DNA of 64,000 nt from Nitratireductor aquimarinus (GCF_017255295.1 NZ_JAFKDE010000009.1:62001-126000), one strand, 5' to 3'; positions 10,301-19,896 are shown, counted from the first letter of the stretch. Notes: a model not told the origin generated them from the sequence alone. A program made the numbers and translations.

Positions 10301-11064
10301 GGCAGGCTGTTCACCGCATGCGCGATCTGCTCGATCCGCTGGTGCAGCATGTCGATGGCGGGGCCGCTGCGGCTCAGATCGCTGGAAACGCGGTCTTCGA
10401 ATGCGCTCCACCTGTCGTCGAAAGCATCCCAGCGCTGATCCACGGCGCGCAGCGTTTCTTCACGCGCGAGACTGGAAATGGAAGACTTCAGCTCTTCCAT
10501 CTCGAGCCGCAGCATCTTGACGTTTCTGTCGTCACCGCGCTCGGCGAGATGGGCAATGGCGTTGGACAGGCGTTCGAATTCGACAACCAGCTCGCTGCTG
10601 AGCGCGCTGTTGGGAACGGAGGCCATGATGCCTGCCAGCTCCTTGCGTAGCGCGCCGAACTCGTCGCTGATGCCCGAACGCATCACGTCGCGCAGATCCC
10701 TGCGCAGCGTCTTGAGTTCTTCGGCAATGTTGCCGATCGAATTGAACTCGCGTTCCTGACGGCGGGAGCGCTCAAGCTCATGCGCCGCGTGTTCGAGCGA
10801 GGCGCGCGAAGCCGGCTCCTGCCGGGGCGCGGGCATGCGGCCAGCCGGTCGTACATAGGAATGCGAGACCGTTTCCGACAGCTCCTGGATTCGCCGGGCG
10901 ACGTCATTTTCATCCACCTGCTGGTCGAAACGCCCGGTCGCTTTTCCAAGGCGGTTTTCCAGGTGGTCCAGCGTCCGACTGATCTCGTCAAGCGACGCAT
11001 CTGTCCCGGGCCGCCGCCGGCGACCGGCATTGATATTTTCCAGATAGGAACGCTTATTGTTCAT
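7309..11064 (-). CDS. PodJ-like polarity/localization protein with Sel1 repeats and peptidoglycan-binding domain
   Basis: This very long protein (about 1251 residues) has three parts. Residues 1 to about 650 are largely charged coiled coil, cytoplasmic. A low-complexity acidic linker leads to a single transmembrane helix at about 833-852. The periplasmic part carries about four Sel1-type repeats (about 970-1115) and a C-terminal PG_binding_1 domain (about 1185-1245). This order matches PodJ/PodJL polar organisers of Caulobacter and rhizobia, which localise cell-cycle and division proteins to a pole. The ATG at 11064 (MNNKRSYLENI) is preferred because GGAG lies about 14 bases upstream; a GTG at 11118 would add 18 residues. 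Confidence 0.88.
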   Translation of the reverse strand: MNNKRSYLENINAGRRRRPGTDASLDEISRTLDHLENRLGKATGRFDQQVDENDVARRIQELSETVSHSYVRPAGRMPAPRQEPASRASLEHAAHELERSRRQEREFNSIGNIAEELKTLRRDLRDVMRSGISDEFGALRKELAGIMASVPNSALSSELVVEFERLSNAIAHLAERGDDRNVKMLRLEMEELKSSISSLAREETLRAVDQRWDAFDDRWSAFEDRVSSDLSRSGPAIDMLHQRIEQIAHAVNSLPESLSLQSLEDRVRTLAGALDQLLERKQQDNPELYAAIDERLDEISRAIAATMPKTQAASFDPQPFERIEARISSLANQVGELLNERPGGEAVGHLSEQMYSLSQRVDEIAARIDMPEQTVERLASQIAGIAHKLDNAPEPQIPEHMLRGIEDRFAHLSQMIEQRHGDAAEQGRSLVHDLEHRLQDIAARIDERSSSEPVRNEADLMATIDARFNELAARLDTSTREAPGNEALRALEMRLDDISGRLQTSSSQVSSIDPEVIHNLEAQVRSLSEHFSRPTADLPEFEDLGPRLENIERSIQENRASVVEAARQAAEQAIGALGDTQNFDSNFDRELREELKALEALTRKSDERNTKTFGAIHDTLLKIVDRLGAVEGTAGEGVAVQAEPAKIPVAAAPSIDPGNDVSPVSARAAEEAMPKRSPAEAAAAAARAALDEDAQETEKAPGKSSLLGGLTRALGSRRDRQQRDEPRNEVENEAPAELDASLEAIDLDDDRINEPLEPGSGAPDLNAILRRVRDEKKATVRPETDDAAKSDFIAAARRAAQAAAAEAEILKKRQGDAAEDTGGFGIKRFLKRSKKPLVVMLGAGIVAAGGYQVGKTYLANSTAIPTQMTNETTSAEPAPVMAQAEPAPVERKVRVLDEEPARVAAAEEQATDGVVDTLASMPEMDAPLDEPVGKFEETLTGNETVSIPEDVAPEAPKPISLDTVPVDAGPVPLREAAAEGDPKALFEIGSRYAEGRGTQADLTKAAEWYTKAAEAGFAPAQYRLGDLYQKGNGVDRDAAKAKMWFQLAAQQGNASAMHNLGVLFAMGADGPADNKSAARWFIEAAEHGVKDSQFNLGILSAKGMGIQQDLTEAYKWFAIVAQGGDRDAAAKRDEIAAALSPGQLKQAENKTALWKVKKIDPAVNLVDIPESWRESRELTASVDMTKAITNIQLILNKEGFDAGTPDGIMGAKTKAAITQFQKANGLNPTGQVDEALVRALLEKNEAAVSAQ

Positions 11065-11493
11065 CGGAACGCCCGCCTCTCCACCGTGTACCGGTTGGCC
11101 GTCGAGATTTCTTGCCACGCGGGACTTTCAGCCTTGAAATGCCGGAAGGCAGAAAACAAACACTGTTAAGACACCCACGGTCAGCAGCGGACCTCGAAGC
11201 GAATGCAAACAAGCACCGTGTGCTGACGGTTCACATTTCGCTGATCGTGGTAAACACGGAGTTAACAATCCTTACCGAAGGTTAAGTCTTCGGTGAGGAA
11301 TCCCGTAAAAAGATTGTTGGCAAGCCGATCACATTTTGCGCTGCGGCCCTTGTAATGCCGCATTCTGCACCGCATAAGCGCGCCCTTTAGAGCGTGTCTG
11401 GGCGGCACAATTTTGCCACTGGCGAAAACCTAACGTCAGACATGCCCATCCCGGTCCCCCCGCCGGAGCGCACATCAGTACGGAACAGTGATC
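11065..11493. other. Divergent intergenic region between the PodJ-like gene and the MerR gene
   Basis: There is no credible gene in these 429 bases. The region should hold divergent promoters. It contains a hairpin at 11270-11298 and several isolated GTTAA-type words, but no correctly spaced CtrA site was found. Confidence 0.5.
11270..11298. other. Intergenic hairpin
   Basis: An 11-bp stem with one wobble (CCTTACCGAAG against CTTCGGTGAGG) has a 7-base loop. It lies in the upstream region of the PodJ-like gene. It has no U-run on either side, so it may be a regulatory structure rather than a terminator. Confidence 0.4.
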
Positions 11494-11985
11494 ATGACGA
11501 ACATTGCAGTGGCAGTCGAAAAGACGGCCGAGGGAAATGATTTTCCTGAACAGTCCCCAGAGCATGCCCCGGAACACGCCGGAGAACACGCCGGAGAATA
11601 CACCCGCATCGGCGAGATGGCTCGGGAGTTTGGCGTAACCCTGCGCGCCCTGCGCTTTTATGAAGACAAGGGCCTTTTGAGGCCGGAGCGCGCCGGCACG
11701 ACCCGCCTTTATTCCCGCACGGACAAGCTGCGCCTGCAGCACATCCTGCTCGGCCGGAAAATCGGCTTCTCGCTGAACGACATCAAGGAAGTGCTCGACC
11801 TGCACGAGCCGGATGGCGGAAACGTGAAGCAGCTTCAGCTTGTTCTGAAGAAGTCGGAACGCCAGATGGTGCGGCTTGAAAAGCAGCGCACTTCCATTGA
11901 TGACGCGATCAATGAGCTGAAGACCCTGATCGGCGAGGTCTCGACCCGCCTGGACGGTGCATCGCCCCTGCGCGACGCAGGCTGA
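11494..11985 (+). CDS. MerR-family transcriptional regulator of the adjacent beta-oxidation genes
   Basis: This is a 163-residue MerR-type regulator. The winged helix-turn-helix starts near residue 33 (RIGEMAREFGVT) and contains the typical RALRFYEDKGLL segment; a dimerisation coiled coil follows. It lacks the C-terminal cysteine pair of metal sensors, so a ligand other than metal is likely. An unusual acidic, histidine-rich N-terminal tail contains EHAP-EHAG-EHAG, encoded by 12-base repeats. ATG 11494 is preferred (GGAA about 9 bases upstream); GTG 11488 is also possible. The gene ends before a strong terminator, with an acyl-CoA dehydrogenase and a large palindrome downstream, as expected for a LiuR-like fatty-acid or branched-chain regulator (inference). 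Confidence 0.88.
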   Translation: MTNIAVAVEKTAEGNDFPEQSPEHAPEHAGEHAGEYTRIGEMAREFGVTLRALRFYEDKGLLRPERAGTTRLYSRTDKLRLQHILLGRKIGFSLNDIKEVLDLHEPDGGNVKQLQLVLKKSERQMVRLEKQRTSIDDAINELKTLIGEVSTRLDGASPLRDAG

Positions 11986-12026
11986 CCACCTCCGCCAGCT
12001 ACCCCTCTTTCCTTCCGGTTCATCAC

Positions 12027-12061
12027 AAGACCCCGCGCGGACACGCACCGCGCGGGGTCTT
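12027..12061 (+). terminator. Strong terminator after the MerR gene
   Basis: A perfect 14-bp GC-rich stem (AAGACCCCGCGCGG paired with CCGCGCGGGGTCTT) encloses a 7-base loop. It separates the regulator from the acyl-CoA dehydrogenase, so the dehydrogenase needs its own promoter. Confidence 0.82.
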
Positions 12062-12078
12062 GTCGTGCGCTGCGTCGT

Positions 12079-12104
12079 TTTTGACGTTTACGCAAACGTC
12101 AAAA
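12079..12104. promoter_or_regulatory. Large palindromic operator ahead of the acyl-CoA dehydrogenase
   Basis: Two perfect 11-base arms, TTTTGACGTTT and AAACGTCAAAA, flank a 4-base centre (ACGC). The left arm contains TTGACG, a plausible -35 element; ATTTGT at 12104-12109 is a weak -10 at 17-bp spacing. It lies 72 bases before the ATG at 12176. The form fits an operator for a dimeric MerR regulator such as the one encoded immediately upstream. The pairing of this site with that protein is inference. Confidence 0.72.
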
Positions 12105-12175
12105 TTTGTTAGAGCGACTGTAACGCTGCGCGAATGGCCTCTTCGCGCCTTTGTTACGAGAGCTGGAGGATTCTC

Positions 12176-13972
12176 ATGCCAACCTATCAGGCGCCCGTGC
12201 GCGACACGCTGTTCGTGCTGAACGATGTTCTGGGCTATGGCAATCACGACAATCTGCCGGGCTTCGCCGACGCCTCGCCCGACATTGTCGAGGCGATTCT
12301 CAGCGAAGGCGCGAAACTGGCTGAGAACGTCATACAGCCGCTCAACCGCATCGGCGACATGGAAGGCTGCACCCGTCATGCCGACGGTTCGGTGACGACG
12401 CCCAAGGGCTTCGACGGCGCCTATCGTCAGTATTGCGAGGGCGGCTGGCTTGGCCTTTCCGTGCCAGCGGAATATGGCGGTCAGGGCCTGCCCTACACGG
12501 TGCACACGGCGGTGAGCGAGTACCTCGTCTCGGCCAATATGGCGCTGATGATGTATCCCGGCCTCACACAGGGCGCCATCGCCGCGATCCTCGCGCATGG
12601 CACCGATGAGCAGAAGCAGAAATGGCTGCCGAAAATGGTGGAAGGCACCTGGACCGGCACCATGAACCTGACGGAGCCCCATTGCGGCACCGATCTCGGC
12701 CTTCTGAACTCCAAGGCCGTGCCGAACGGCGACGGCAGCTACCGGATTTCCGGCCAGAAGATCTTCATCTCGGCCGGCGAGCACGACATGGCCGAGAACA
12801 TCATCCATCTGGTGCTTGCACGCATTGAGGGCGCGCCGGCGGGCGTGAAGGGCATCTCGCTCTTCATCGTGCCGAAGGTGATGGTCGATGACGAAGGCGC
12901 GCTGGGCGATGGCAATGCCGTTTCCTGCGGGGCAATCGAAGAGAAGATGGGCATCCACGGCAACGCCACCTGCGTCATGAATTATGACGAAGCCACCGGC
13001 TATCTTCTGGGTGAGGAGAATGGCGGCCTGAAAGCCATGTTCACGATGATGAACGAGGCGCGCCTTGGCGTCGGCCTGCAAGGCCATGCCATCGGCGAAG
13101 CCGCCTATCAGGGCGCGGTCGAATATGCCCGCGAGCGCCTGCAGGGCCGCGCGCTGACCGGGCCGAAAGCACCGGAGAAGAAGGCCGATCCGATCATCGT
13201 TCACCCGGATGTGCGCCGCAACCTGATGACCATCCGCGCCTTCAACGAGGCCGGCCGCGCGCTGATCCTCTGGACCGCGCTGAAATCCGATGTCGCCCAT
13301 CTCTCCGAAGACGACAAGGAACGCGAGACGGCGTCCGACCACATGGCGCTGATGACGCCGGTGGTGAAAGGCGTGCTCACCGACAAGGGTTTCGAGCATG
13401 CGGTGATGGCGCAGCAGATGTTTGGCGGCCACGGCTACATCGAAGAGCATGGCATGAGCCAGTTCGTGCGCGATGCCCGCATCGCCATGATCTATGAGGG
13501 CGCGAACGGCATCCAGGCGCTCGACCTCGTGGGACGCAAGCTGCCCGCCAATGGCGGTCGCGCCGTGCAGGCCTTCTTCAAGGAAGTGGGCGATTTCTGC
13601 GAAGCGCACCGCGAAGACGAGACCATGGCCCCCTTCACCAAGGCGCTCAAGAAGGGCCTCAACGATCTGCAGGCCGCATCACTCTGGCTGATGCAGAACG
13701 CCGTTCAGAAGCCCGACAATGCGGGCGCTGCCTCCCATGATTACATGCACCTGATGGGCCTCGTGGCGCTCGGCTACATGTGGGGCCGCATGGTCAGGAC
13801 GGCGCAGGAGCAGCTTGCCGCCGGGGCAAATGGCGACGCCGCCTTCCTCGAAGCCAAGATCACCACCGGACGCTACTTCATGGAGCGCGTCATGCCCGAA
13901 ACCGCCGCGCATCTTGCGCGCCTTTCGAGCGGTGCGGACACCATGATGGCGCTTCCGGAAGAGGCGTTTTGA
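12176..13972 (+). CDS. Acyl-CoA dehydrogenase (long form with C-terminal extension)
   Basis: This FAD enzyme introduces the first double bond into acyl-CoA in beta-oxidation. The 598-residue length is that of the family with an extra C-terminal domain, not the 380-residue short form. The central [10 protein letters not shown]-like FAD-binding segment is visible, and [12 protein letters not shown] near residue 445 carries the expected catalytic glutamate. ATG 12176 (MPTYQAP) is chosen because GGAGGA lies 6 bases upstream; a longer upstream frame has no support. It is followed by thiolase and FadJ-like genes on the same strand, forming a near-complete oxidation set. Confidence 0.94.
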   Translation: MPTYQAPVRDTLFVLNDVLGYGNHDNLPGFADASPDIVEAILSEGAKLAENVIQPLNRIGDMEGCTRHADGSVTTPKGFDGAYRQYCEGGWLGLSVPAEYGGQGLPYTVHTAVSEYLVSANMALMMYPGLTQGAIAAILAHGTDEQKQKWLPKMVEGTWTGTMNLTEPHCGTDLGLLNSKAVPNGDGSYRISGQKIFISAGEHDMAENIIHLVLARIEGAPAGVKGISLFIVPKVMVDDEGALGDGNAVSCGAIEEKMGIHGNATCVMNYDEATGYLLGEENGGLKAMFTMMNEARLGVGLQGHAIGEAAYQGAVEYARERLQGRALTGPKAPEKKADPIIVHPDVRRNLMTIRAFNEAGRALILWTALKSDVAHLSEDDKERETASDHMALMTPVVKGVLTDKGFEHAVMAQQMFGGHGYIEEHGMSQFVRDARIAMIYEGANGIQALDLVGRKLPANGGRAVQAFFKEVGDFCEAHREDETMAPFTKALKKGLNDLQAASLWLMQNAVQKPDNAGAASHDYMHLMGLVALGYMWGRMVRTAQEQLAAGANGDAAFLEAKITTGRYFMERVMPETAAHLARLSSGADTMMALPEEAF

Positions 13973-13998
13973 CTGGCGTAACGGCCACACCCGTTCTA

Positions 13999-14022
13999 GC
14001 TTGCACGTGCCAGCGTGCAAGC
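13999..14022. other. Hairpin after the acyl-CoA dehydrogenase gene
   Basis: A perfect 9-bp stem (GCTTGCACG / CGTGCAAGC) has a 6-base loop, 27 bases after the stop. There is no T-tract, so it may be an mRNA 3' stabiliser or a weak terminator. Confidence 0.45.
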
Positions 14023-14121
14023 CGGTCCCTGAGGAAGCGCGACGTGTCAGACCCGCAGCCCGACTTTGACCATCTCCGGCCCGCCGGCCCGCAGCGCACC
14101 TGAAGCGCCGAACAGATCCCG

Positions 14122-14141
14122 GGGCTGGCGATTGCCAGCCC
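14122..14141 (+). terminator. Hairpin between acyl-CoA dehydrogenase and thiolase genes
   Basis: A perfect 8-bp stem (GGGCTGGC / GCCAGCCC) with the loop GATT is followed by TCTTT. It lies 55 bases before the thiolase start and could partly terminate read-through or cap the thiolase leader. Confidence 0.45.
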
Positions 14142-14195
14142 TCTTTGAACCAATTGCACGACCCCGCGTTGGGTCCATAAAGCAGGGAGACCGAT

Positions 14196-15404
<1,209 letters not shown>

Positions 15405-15426
15405 GCTGTCGGGGAGAGATCAGACC

Positions 15427-17646
15427 ATGACCGACTACAAGAACTTTACCGTTGACGTGGACGCAGACGGCGTCGCGCTCGTCACCTGGGACATGCCGGA
15501 CCGCTCCATGAACGTCTTCACCGAAGAGGTGATGAACGAGCTGGATGCGATCATCGATCACGTTGCCGGCAGCGATGCGATCAAGGGCGCTGTCATCACC
15601 TCCGGCAAGGAGACCTTCTCCGGCGGCGCGGACCTGACCATGCTGCAGAAGATGCTCGGCCTGTTCGAGAAGGAAAAGGCAAACGACCGCAAGAAGGCGG
15701 TCAAGCTGCTGTTCGACAATGCCGGCCGCATGGGCTGGCTCTGGCGCAAGCTTGAAACCTCCGGCAAGCCCTGTGTCTCGGCCATCAACGGTACCTGCAT
15801 GGGCGGTGCGTTCGAGCTGTCGCTCGCCTGCCATGGCCGTGTCGCAGCCGACAGCCCGGCAGTGAAGATGGCGCTTCCGGAAGTGAAAGTGGGCATTTTC
15901 CCCGGCGCGGGCGGCACCCAGCGCGTGCCGCGTCTGGCCAAGCCGCAGGAAGCCCTGCAGATGCTCACCACCGGCCAGACGCTGACGCCGCAGAAGGCGA
16001 AGGCCATGGGGCTGATCCACGAGATCGCCGCGCCGAAGAAACTGGTCGAGACCGCGAAGAAGATGATCCTCGACGGCCTCAGCCCGGTTCAGCCATGGGA
16101 CGAGAAGGGCTTCAAACTGCCCGGCGGCCCCGTCTACTCGGCGGCGGGCGCGAATCTCTGGCCGCCGGCAATCGCCATTCTGCGCCGCGAGACCTACAAC
16201 AACTACCCGGCAGCAGCCGCGATCCTGAAATGCGTCTATGAGGGCATGCTGGTGCCCTTCGAGACGGCGCTGACCATCGAGCAGCGCTATTTCACCGAGA
16301 TCATGCAGACGACCGAAGCGAAGATGATGATCCGCTCGCTCTTCGTCTCGCTGCAGGAACTCAACAAGGGCGCGCGCCGCCCCGACGACGTGCCGGTCAG
16401 GAAGTTCAAAAAGATCGGCGTTCTGGGCGCAGGCTTCATGGGCGCGGGCATCGCCTTCGTCACGGCCAAAGCCGGCATTCCGGTCGTTCTGATCGACCGC
16501 GACACGGCGTCCGCCGAAAAGGGCAAGGCGCATTCCGCCGAGCTGATGGACAAGAGCATCAAGCGCGGCCGCGCCACCGCCGAGGACAAGGAAAAGCTCC
16601 TCTCGCTCATCACCCCGAGCGAGGATTATGCGGAGCTTGAAGGCTGCGATCTGGTGATCGAGGCCGTGTTCGAGGATTCGGAGATCAAGAAGGCGGCGAC
16701 GGAGAAGGCCGAGGCCGTTCTGAAGCCGTCGGCCGTGTTCGCCTCCAACACCTCGACCATTCCGATCTCCGGCCTGGCGAAAAACTCCAAACGCCCGAAG
16801 AACTTCATCGGCATCCACTTCTTCTCGCCCGTCGACAAGATGATGCTGGTCGAGATCATCATGGGCAGGAAGACCGGCGACAAGGCGCTTGCCATGGCGA
16901 TGGACTATGTGCGCGCCATCAAGAAGACGCCCATCGTGGTCAACGACACGCGCGGCTTCTACGTCAATCGCTGCGTCCTGCGCTACATGCAGGAGGCCTT
17001 CTCCATGGTCATCGAAGGCGTTCCCGCCCCGATGGTGGAGAATGCGGCGAAGATGGCCGGCATGCCGGTCGGCCCGCTTGCGCTCACCGATGAAACGGCT
17101 GTCGACCTCGCCCAGAAGATCATGAAGCAGACCGTGCGTGATCTTGGCCCCAAGGCCGTCGATCCGCGCCACATGGAGCTGATCGACACGCTGGTCGACA
17201 AGCATGGCCGCCTTGGCCGCAAGAATGGCAAGGGCTTCTATGACTATCCGGCAAAGCCCGCGAAGAAGCATCTGTGGGCCGGCCTGAAGGATCTCTATCC
17301 GCAGAAGAACCCGGACAAGATCGACGTCGAGGAATTGCAGGAGCGCTTCCTCGCCACGATCGCGCTGGAAGCGGCCCGGATCATGGAAGAAGGCATTGTC
17401 GTCGATCCGCGCGAGGCGGATGTCGGCTCCATTCTCGCCTTCGGCTTCGCGCCCTACACGGGCGGCGCCCTCTCCTATATCGACGGGATGGGAGCAGAAG
17501 CCTTCGTCGCCATGACCAAGCGCCTTCAGAAGAAATACGGCAAGCAGTTCAAGGCCCCGAAACTCCTTCTGGACATGGCCGGGAGCGGCGAGACTTTCTA
17601 CCAGCGCTTCGCGCCCGAAAAGGCGGCGGAGAAGAAGGCCGCCTGA
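15427..17646 (+). CDS. FadJ-like fused enoyl-CoA hydratase / 3-hydroxyacyl-CoA dehydrogenase
   Basis: This 739-residue multifunctional beta-oxidation protein carries a crotonase domain (about 1-190) with the oxyanion-type segments SGGADL and MGGAFE. An NAD-binding Rossmann fold starts near residue 325 ([12 protein letters not shown]), and a catalytic-histidine segment [12 protein letters not shown] lies near 460, followed by the 3HCDH C-terminal domains. ATG 15427 follows a GGGAGAG ribosome site; a longer upstream frame overlaps the thiolase gene and is not credible. Together with the thiolase and acyl-CoA dehydrogenase it completes the cycle. A perfect 10-bp hairpin follows. Confidence 0.95.
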   Translation: MTDYKNFTVDVDADGVALVTWDMPDRSMNVFTEEVMNELDAIIDHVAGSDAIKGAVITSGKETFSGGADLTMLQKMLGLFEKEKANDRKKAVKLLFDNAGRMGWLWRKLETSGKPCVSAINGTCMGGAFELSLACHGRVAADSPAVKMALPEVKVGIFPGAGGTQRVPRLAKPQEALQMLTTGQTLTPQKAKAMGLIHEIAAPKKLVETAKKMILDGLSPVQPWDEKGFKLPGGPVYSAAGANLWPPAIAILRRETYNNYPAAAAILKCVYEGMLVPFETALTIEQRYFTEIMQTTEAKMMIRSLFVSLQELNKGARRPDDVPVRKFKKIGVLGAGFMGAGIAFVTAKAGIPVVLIDRDTASAEKGKAHSAELMDKSIKRGRATAEDKEKLLSLITPSEDYAELEGCDLVIEAVFEDSEIKKAATEKAEAVLKPSAVFASNTSTIPISGLAKNSKRPKNFIGIHFFSPVDKMMLVEIIMGRKTGDKALAMAMDYVRAIKKTPIVVNDTRGFYVNRCVLRYMQEAFSMVIEGVPAPMVENAAKMAGMPVGPLALTDETAVDLAQKIMKQTVRDLGPKAVDPRHMELIDTLVDKHGRLGRKNGKGFYDYPAKPAKKHLWAGLKDLYPQKNPDKIDVEELQERFLATIALEAARIMEEGIVVDPREADVGSILAFGFAPYTGGALSYIDGMGAEAFVAMTKRLQKKYGKQFKAPKLLLDMAGSGETFYQRFAPEKAAEKKAA

Positions 17647-17670
17647 AGCCCGCCGGCTGAAATGAACAAC

Positions 17671-17703
17671 ACCGTCCCGGGCGTGCTCCGCATCCGGGAC
17701 GGT
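17671..17703 (+). terminator. Hairpin terminator candidate after the FadJ-like gene
   Basis: A perfect 10-bp stem (ACCGTCCCGG / CCGGGACGGT) has a 13-base loop, 25 bases after the stop codon. There is no pronounced U-tract. Confidence 0.55.
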
Positions 17704-17737
17704 GAACAGGTCAACGCCCCAAAATCGCGGTTTCCCC

Positions 17738-17816
17738 AAAGCGGCTTAAGCGCTCCGATTTGTTGTTTTTGGCAGATCCGAACTGAAAACCGGCTCCCGC
17801 TTTTTCTGGAATTGCT
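17738..17816. repeat. Degenerate rhizobial intergenic repeat
   Basis: The segment includes GAAAACCGGCTCCCGC and ends with CTGGAATTGCTC, resembling widespread rhizobial palindromes in which an accepted GAAAACCGG core is followed by TTTTCCTGGAATTGCTCTA. It is related in style to the repeats at 38955-39260 and 57467-57512. The MITE-like element begins exactly at its end, suggesting insertion into the repeat. The repeat family is recalled from general knowledge and was not searched. Confidence 0.5.
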
Positions 17817-18084
17817 CTAGGGTCAGGACCTATAAATATGGCCGCAATGGTCGGCCTGATTTGTGCGGATACGCGAAGCAAGACCGCAGGAAGACTTCAC
17901 GTCTTTCAAGGGCTTGCGACAAAGTAGCAGTGCAAATCAGGCCGATCCGAAGGACGTTCGATAGACCGGCGACCTGCCGCGTCAAACCCCTTGACCGGGG
18001 GAAGACCCCGCTCTGCGGGCTTTTCCTGGCATCTCTTGGTCTATCGAACGCCATTGCGGCCATATTTATAGGTCCTGACCCTAG
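17817..18084. mobile_element. 268-bp MITE-like element with perfect 34-bp terminal inverted repeats
   Basis: Bases 17817-17850 and 18051-18084 are perfect 34-base inverted copies, each with CTAG at its outer end. Inside are two further perfect 13-bp stems: TCGGCCTGATTTG (17851-17863) with 17933-17945, and CGTTCGATAGACC (17955-17967) with 18038-18050. The three stems abut with linkers of 0, 9 and 0 bases, so a single strand can fold as an exact three-way junction. There is no transposase gene. If CTAG is a target duplication, the mobile unit is 260 bp with 30-bp ends; an IS5-like parent is possible but unproven. Confidence 0.7.
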
Positions 18085-18128
18085 GACAAGCACCGACCGC
18101 AACACCAACCTCCCCGGGATAGAAAATC

Positions 18129-18683
18129 ATGTATGTCTGGATGCGTCTTCTTCGCGTGGCCGCCACACGCAAGAGCCGGGGCGTCTATCGGCTGGGCGAC
18201 GAGAGCAAGCTTTCCTTCCGCTGCCTGCCCACCGACATCGACATGAACATCCACCTGAACAACGCCCGCTACATGATGCTGGCGGATATGGGGCGGATCG
18301 ACATCTTCCTGCGCAGCGGACTGGTCGCCGCAGCCCGCAAGCGCGGCTGGGCTCCCTTGCTCGGCGGCCTGCAGACGGCCTATGTGCGCGAGGTGCGCTT
18401 ATGGCAGCGCTTCGAAGTCGTCTCCACCATCGAAACATGGGAAGACACGCAGATCATCGGCCAGCACCGTTTCGTGCTGGATGACGGGCGCGTTGCCGCC
18501 ATGGTGCTGACCACGGGCGGGGTCTACGACAAGCGCGGCAAACGCTTCGTGCCGGTCGACGAGTTGATGCGCACACTCGGCCACGATGGCGCGCCGCGTG
18601 CGCCCAATGCGGAAGAGAAAGCCTTCATCGCCTCGCATCAGGGCCTGCGCGCTCGCGCAAAAGTGTTGTCCTCACACCTTTAA
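18129..18683 (+). CDS. Thioesterase-family (hot-dog fold) protein
   Basis: The 184-residue protein resembles acyl-CoA thioesterases of the 4HBT/THEM6 type. It has the segment TDIDMNIHLNNARYM near residues 37-51, matching the conserved D-x-N-x-H-x-N-N-x-x-Y hot-dog motif, followed by a central alpha helix. A role releasing free fatty acids from CoA would suit the neighbouring beta-oxidation genes, but the MITE-like element separates it from them, so it is probably transcribed independently. Confidence 0.82.
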   Translation: MYVWMRLLRVAATRKSRGVYRLGDESKLSFRCLPTDIDMNIHLNNARYMMLADMGRIDIFLRSGLVAAARKRGWAPLLGGLQTAYVREVRLWQRFEVVSTIETWEDTQIIGQHRFVLDDGRVAAMVLTTGGVYDKRGKRFVPVDELMRTLGHDGAPRAPNAEEKAFIASHQGLRARAKVLSSHL

Positions 18684-18736
18684 GTCGCCAGACCGCATCG
18701 CTACTCTCCGGCCACCAACATGCACCGGAGACATCG

Positions 18737-19354
18737 ATGACAGCGACCGTCGACTATTACTTCACTTCCGCTTCGCCCTTCACCTATCTCGGCCACCAGG
18801 CTCTGCGCACCGTGCTTTCCAAGCACGGCGCGGATGTGCGCGTGAAGCCGATCAACCTGATGGGTGTCTGGGAGATCTCCGGCGCGGTTCCCCCGCCCAG
18901 GCGCCCCCCGGTGCGCCAGCGCCAGCGGCTGGTGGAGATCCAGCGCATCGCCGATTTTCGCGGCCTGCCGATCAACAAGACGCCCAAACACTGGCCCGTC
19001 GATCCGGAGCTTTCCGACCGTGTGATCGCAGCACTAGCGGCAGAGGGCCATGATCCGCTGAGCTATATGGAGCGCGTCTTCGCCACCGTGTGGGCCAATG
19101 AGGAAAACATTGCCGACCCGGACACGCTGACCAGATATCTGGAACTGGAGAAGTTCGACGCCGCGTCCATTCTGGAGAAGGCGCAAAGCGAGGCGATTGC
19201 CGAAATCCGCGCGCAGAACACCAGGGACGCCGTAGAGGCCGACGCGGTGGGCGTGCCCACCTTTGTGCTGAACGGCGAGGCCTTCTTCGGGCAGGACCGC
19301 GTCGAGTATCTCGACCATGCACTTGCGACAGGCCGTCAGCCGATCACGCCGTAA
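18737..19354 (+). CDS. 2-hydroxychromene-2-carboxylate isomerase / DsbA-family oxidoreductase-like
   Basis: This is a 205-residue thioredoxin-fold protein of the kappa-GST/HCCA isomerase type. The N-terminal segment VDYYFTSASPFTYLG carries the serine that replaces the CxxC cysteine of DsbA. The segment PINKTPKHWPVDP near residues 77-89 and the C-terminal VGVPTFVLNGEAFFGQDR are typical. The family uses glutathione, and in naphthalene degraders it isomerises hydroxychromene carboxylate; that substrate is unlikely to be certain here. It lies 53 bases after the thioesterase gene. Confidence 0.88.
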   Translation: MTATVDYYFTSASPFTYLGHQALRTVLSKHGADVRVKPINLMGVWEISGAVPPPRRPPVRQRQRLVEIQRIADFRGLPINKTPKHWPVDPELSDRVIAALAAEGHDPLSYMERVFATVWANEENIADPDTLTRYLELEKFDAASILEKAQSEAIAEIRAQNTRDAVEADAVGVPTFVLNGEAFFGQDRVEYLDHALATGRQPITP

Positions 19355-19357
19355 GCC

Positions 19358-19858
19358 TCAGCCTGTCTCACCCTCGGCCAGCGGCACGTCGATGCCCGCA
19401 AGTTCCGCAGCGGTGAGACGCGCCGCCCCCGCCCGCGCAAAGCGCAGCATCATCGCCTTGCGGGTGGCGGCGGCAAGGCGGTGCTCGTCCGGCTCGCGCA
19501 GGATCTCCGCGCCATAACCGTCCGACAGGATGAAACCGCATTCCTCGGGAAAAATCTCCGCCGGCACTTCCGGGTGGGTGGCGAAGAAGAAGCGGTCGGA
19601 GTGCAGGCGATAATCCGGCCATTTCCGGTCCACCCGAAAATCCTCCACCGACGACTTGATCTCGATGATCCAGATGTCGCCCTTCTTCGTCAGCGCCACG
19701 AGATCGGCGCGCCGGCCGGTGGCGAGCGTCAGCTCCGGCAGAACAACGGCGCCCATGGTGATGAGCAGGCGTTGCACGCCCCGGCGAATGACCATGGCGC
19801 GTTCCGACTGGCGACCATCGGCCAGCGGGTTGACGGGAATCGGTGAAATGATCGGCAT
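19358..19858 (-). CDS. mmcB: DNA-repair putative endonuclease MmcB
   Basis: MmcB is an alphaproteobacterial PD-(D/E)xK-fold protein linked to the DNA-damage response. The 166-residue sequence shows the expected signature: Asp52 in RRADLVAL, then Glu66 and Lys68 in IIEIKSS, followed by DFRVDRKWPDYR and DRFFFATH. The gene ends three bases from the converging isomerase gene. Its start ATG at 19858 begins MPIISPIP; no better alternative is apparent. Function as a nuclease is family-level inference. Confidence 0.9.
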   Translation of the reverse strand: MPIISPIPVNPLADGRQSERAMVIRRGVQRLLITMGAVVLPELTLATGRRADLVALTKKGDIWIIEIKSSVEDFRVDRKWPDYRLHSDRFFFATHPEVPAEIFPEECGFILSDGYGAEILREPDEHRLAAATRKAMMLRFARAGAARLTAAELAGIDVPLAEGETG

Positions 19859-19896
19859 GGAAATATTATGCCATCAACGGTGAGCCGCTTGAAGCG

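Noticed and set aside
13780-14103. Small gene in the gap between acyl-CoA dehydrogenase and thiolase
   Set aside because: The frame begins inside the dehydrogenase gene, has no ribosome site, and the gap itself is filled by two hairpins.
17861-18484. Open frame on the + strand through the MITE-like element into the thioesterase gene
   Set aside because: It is in another frame from the thioesterase gene, and its first part is inverted-repeat sequence; no family resemblance.
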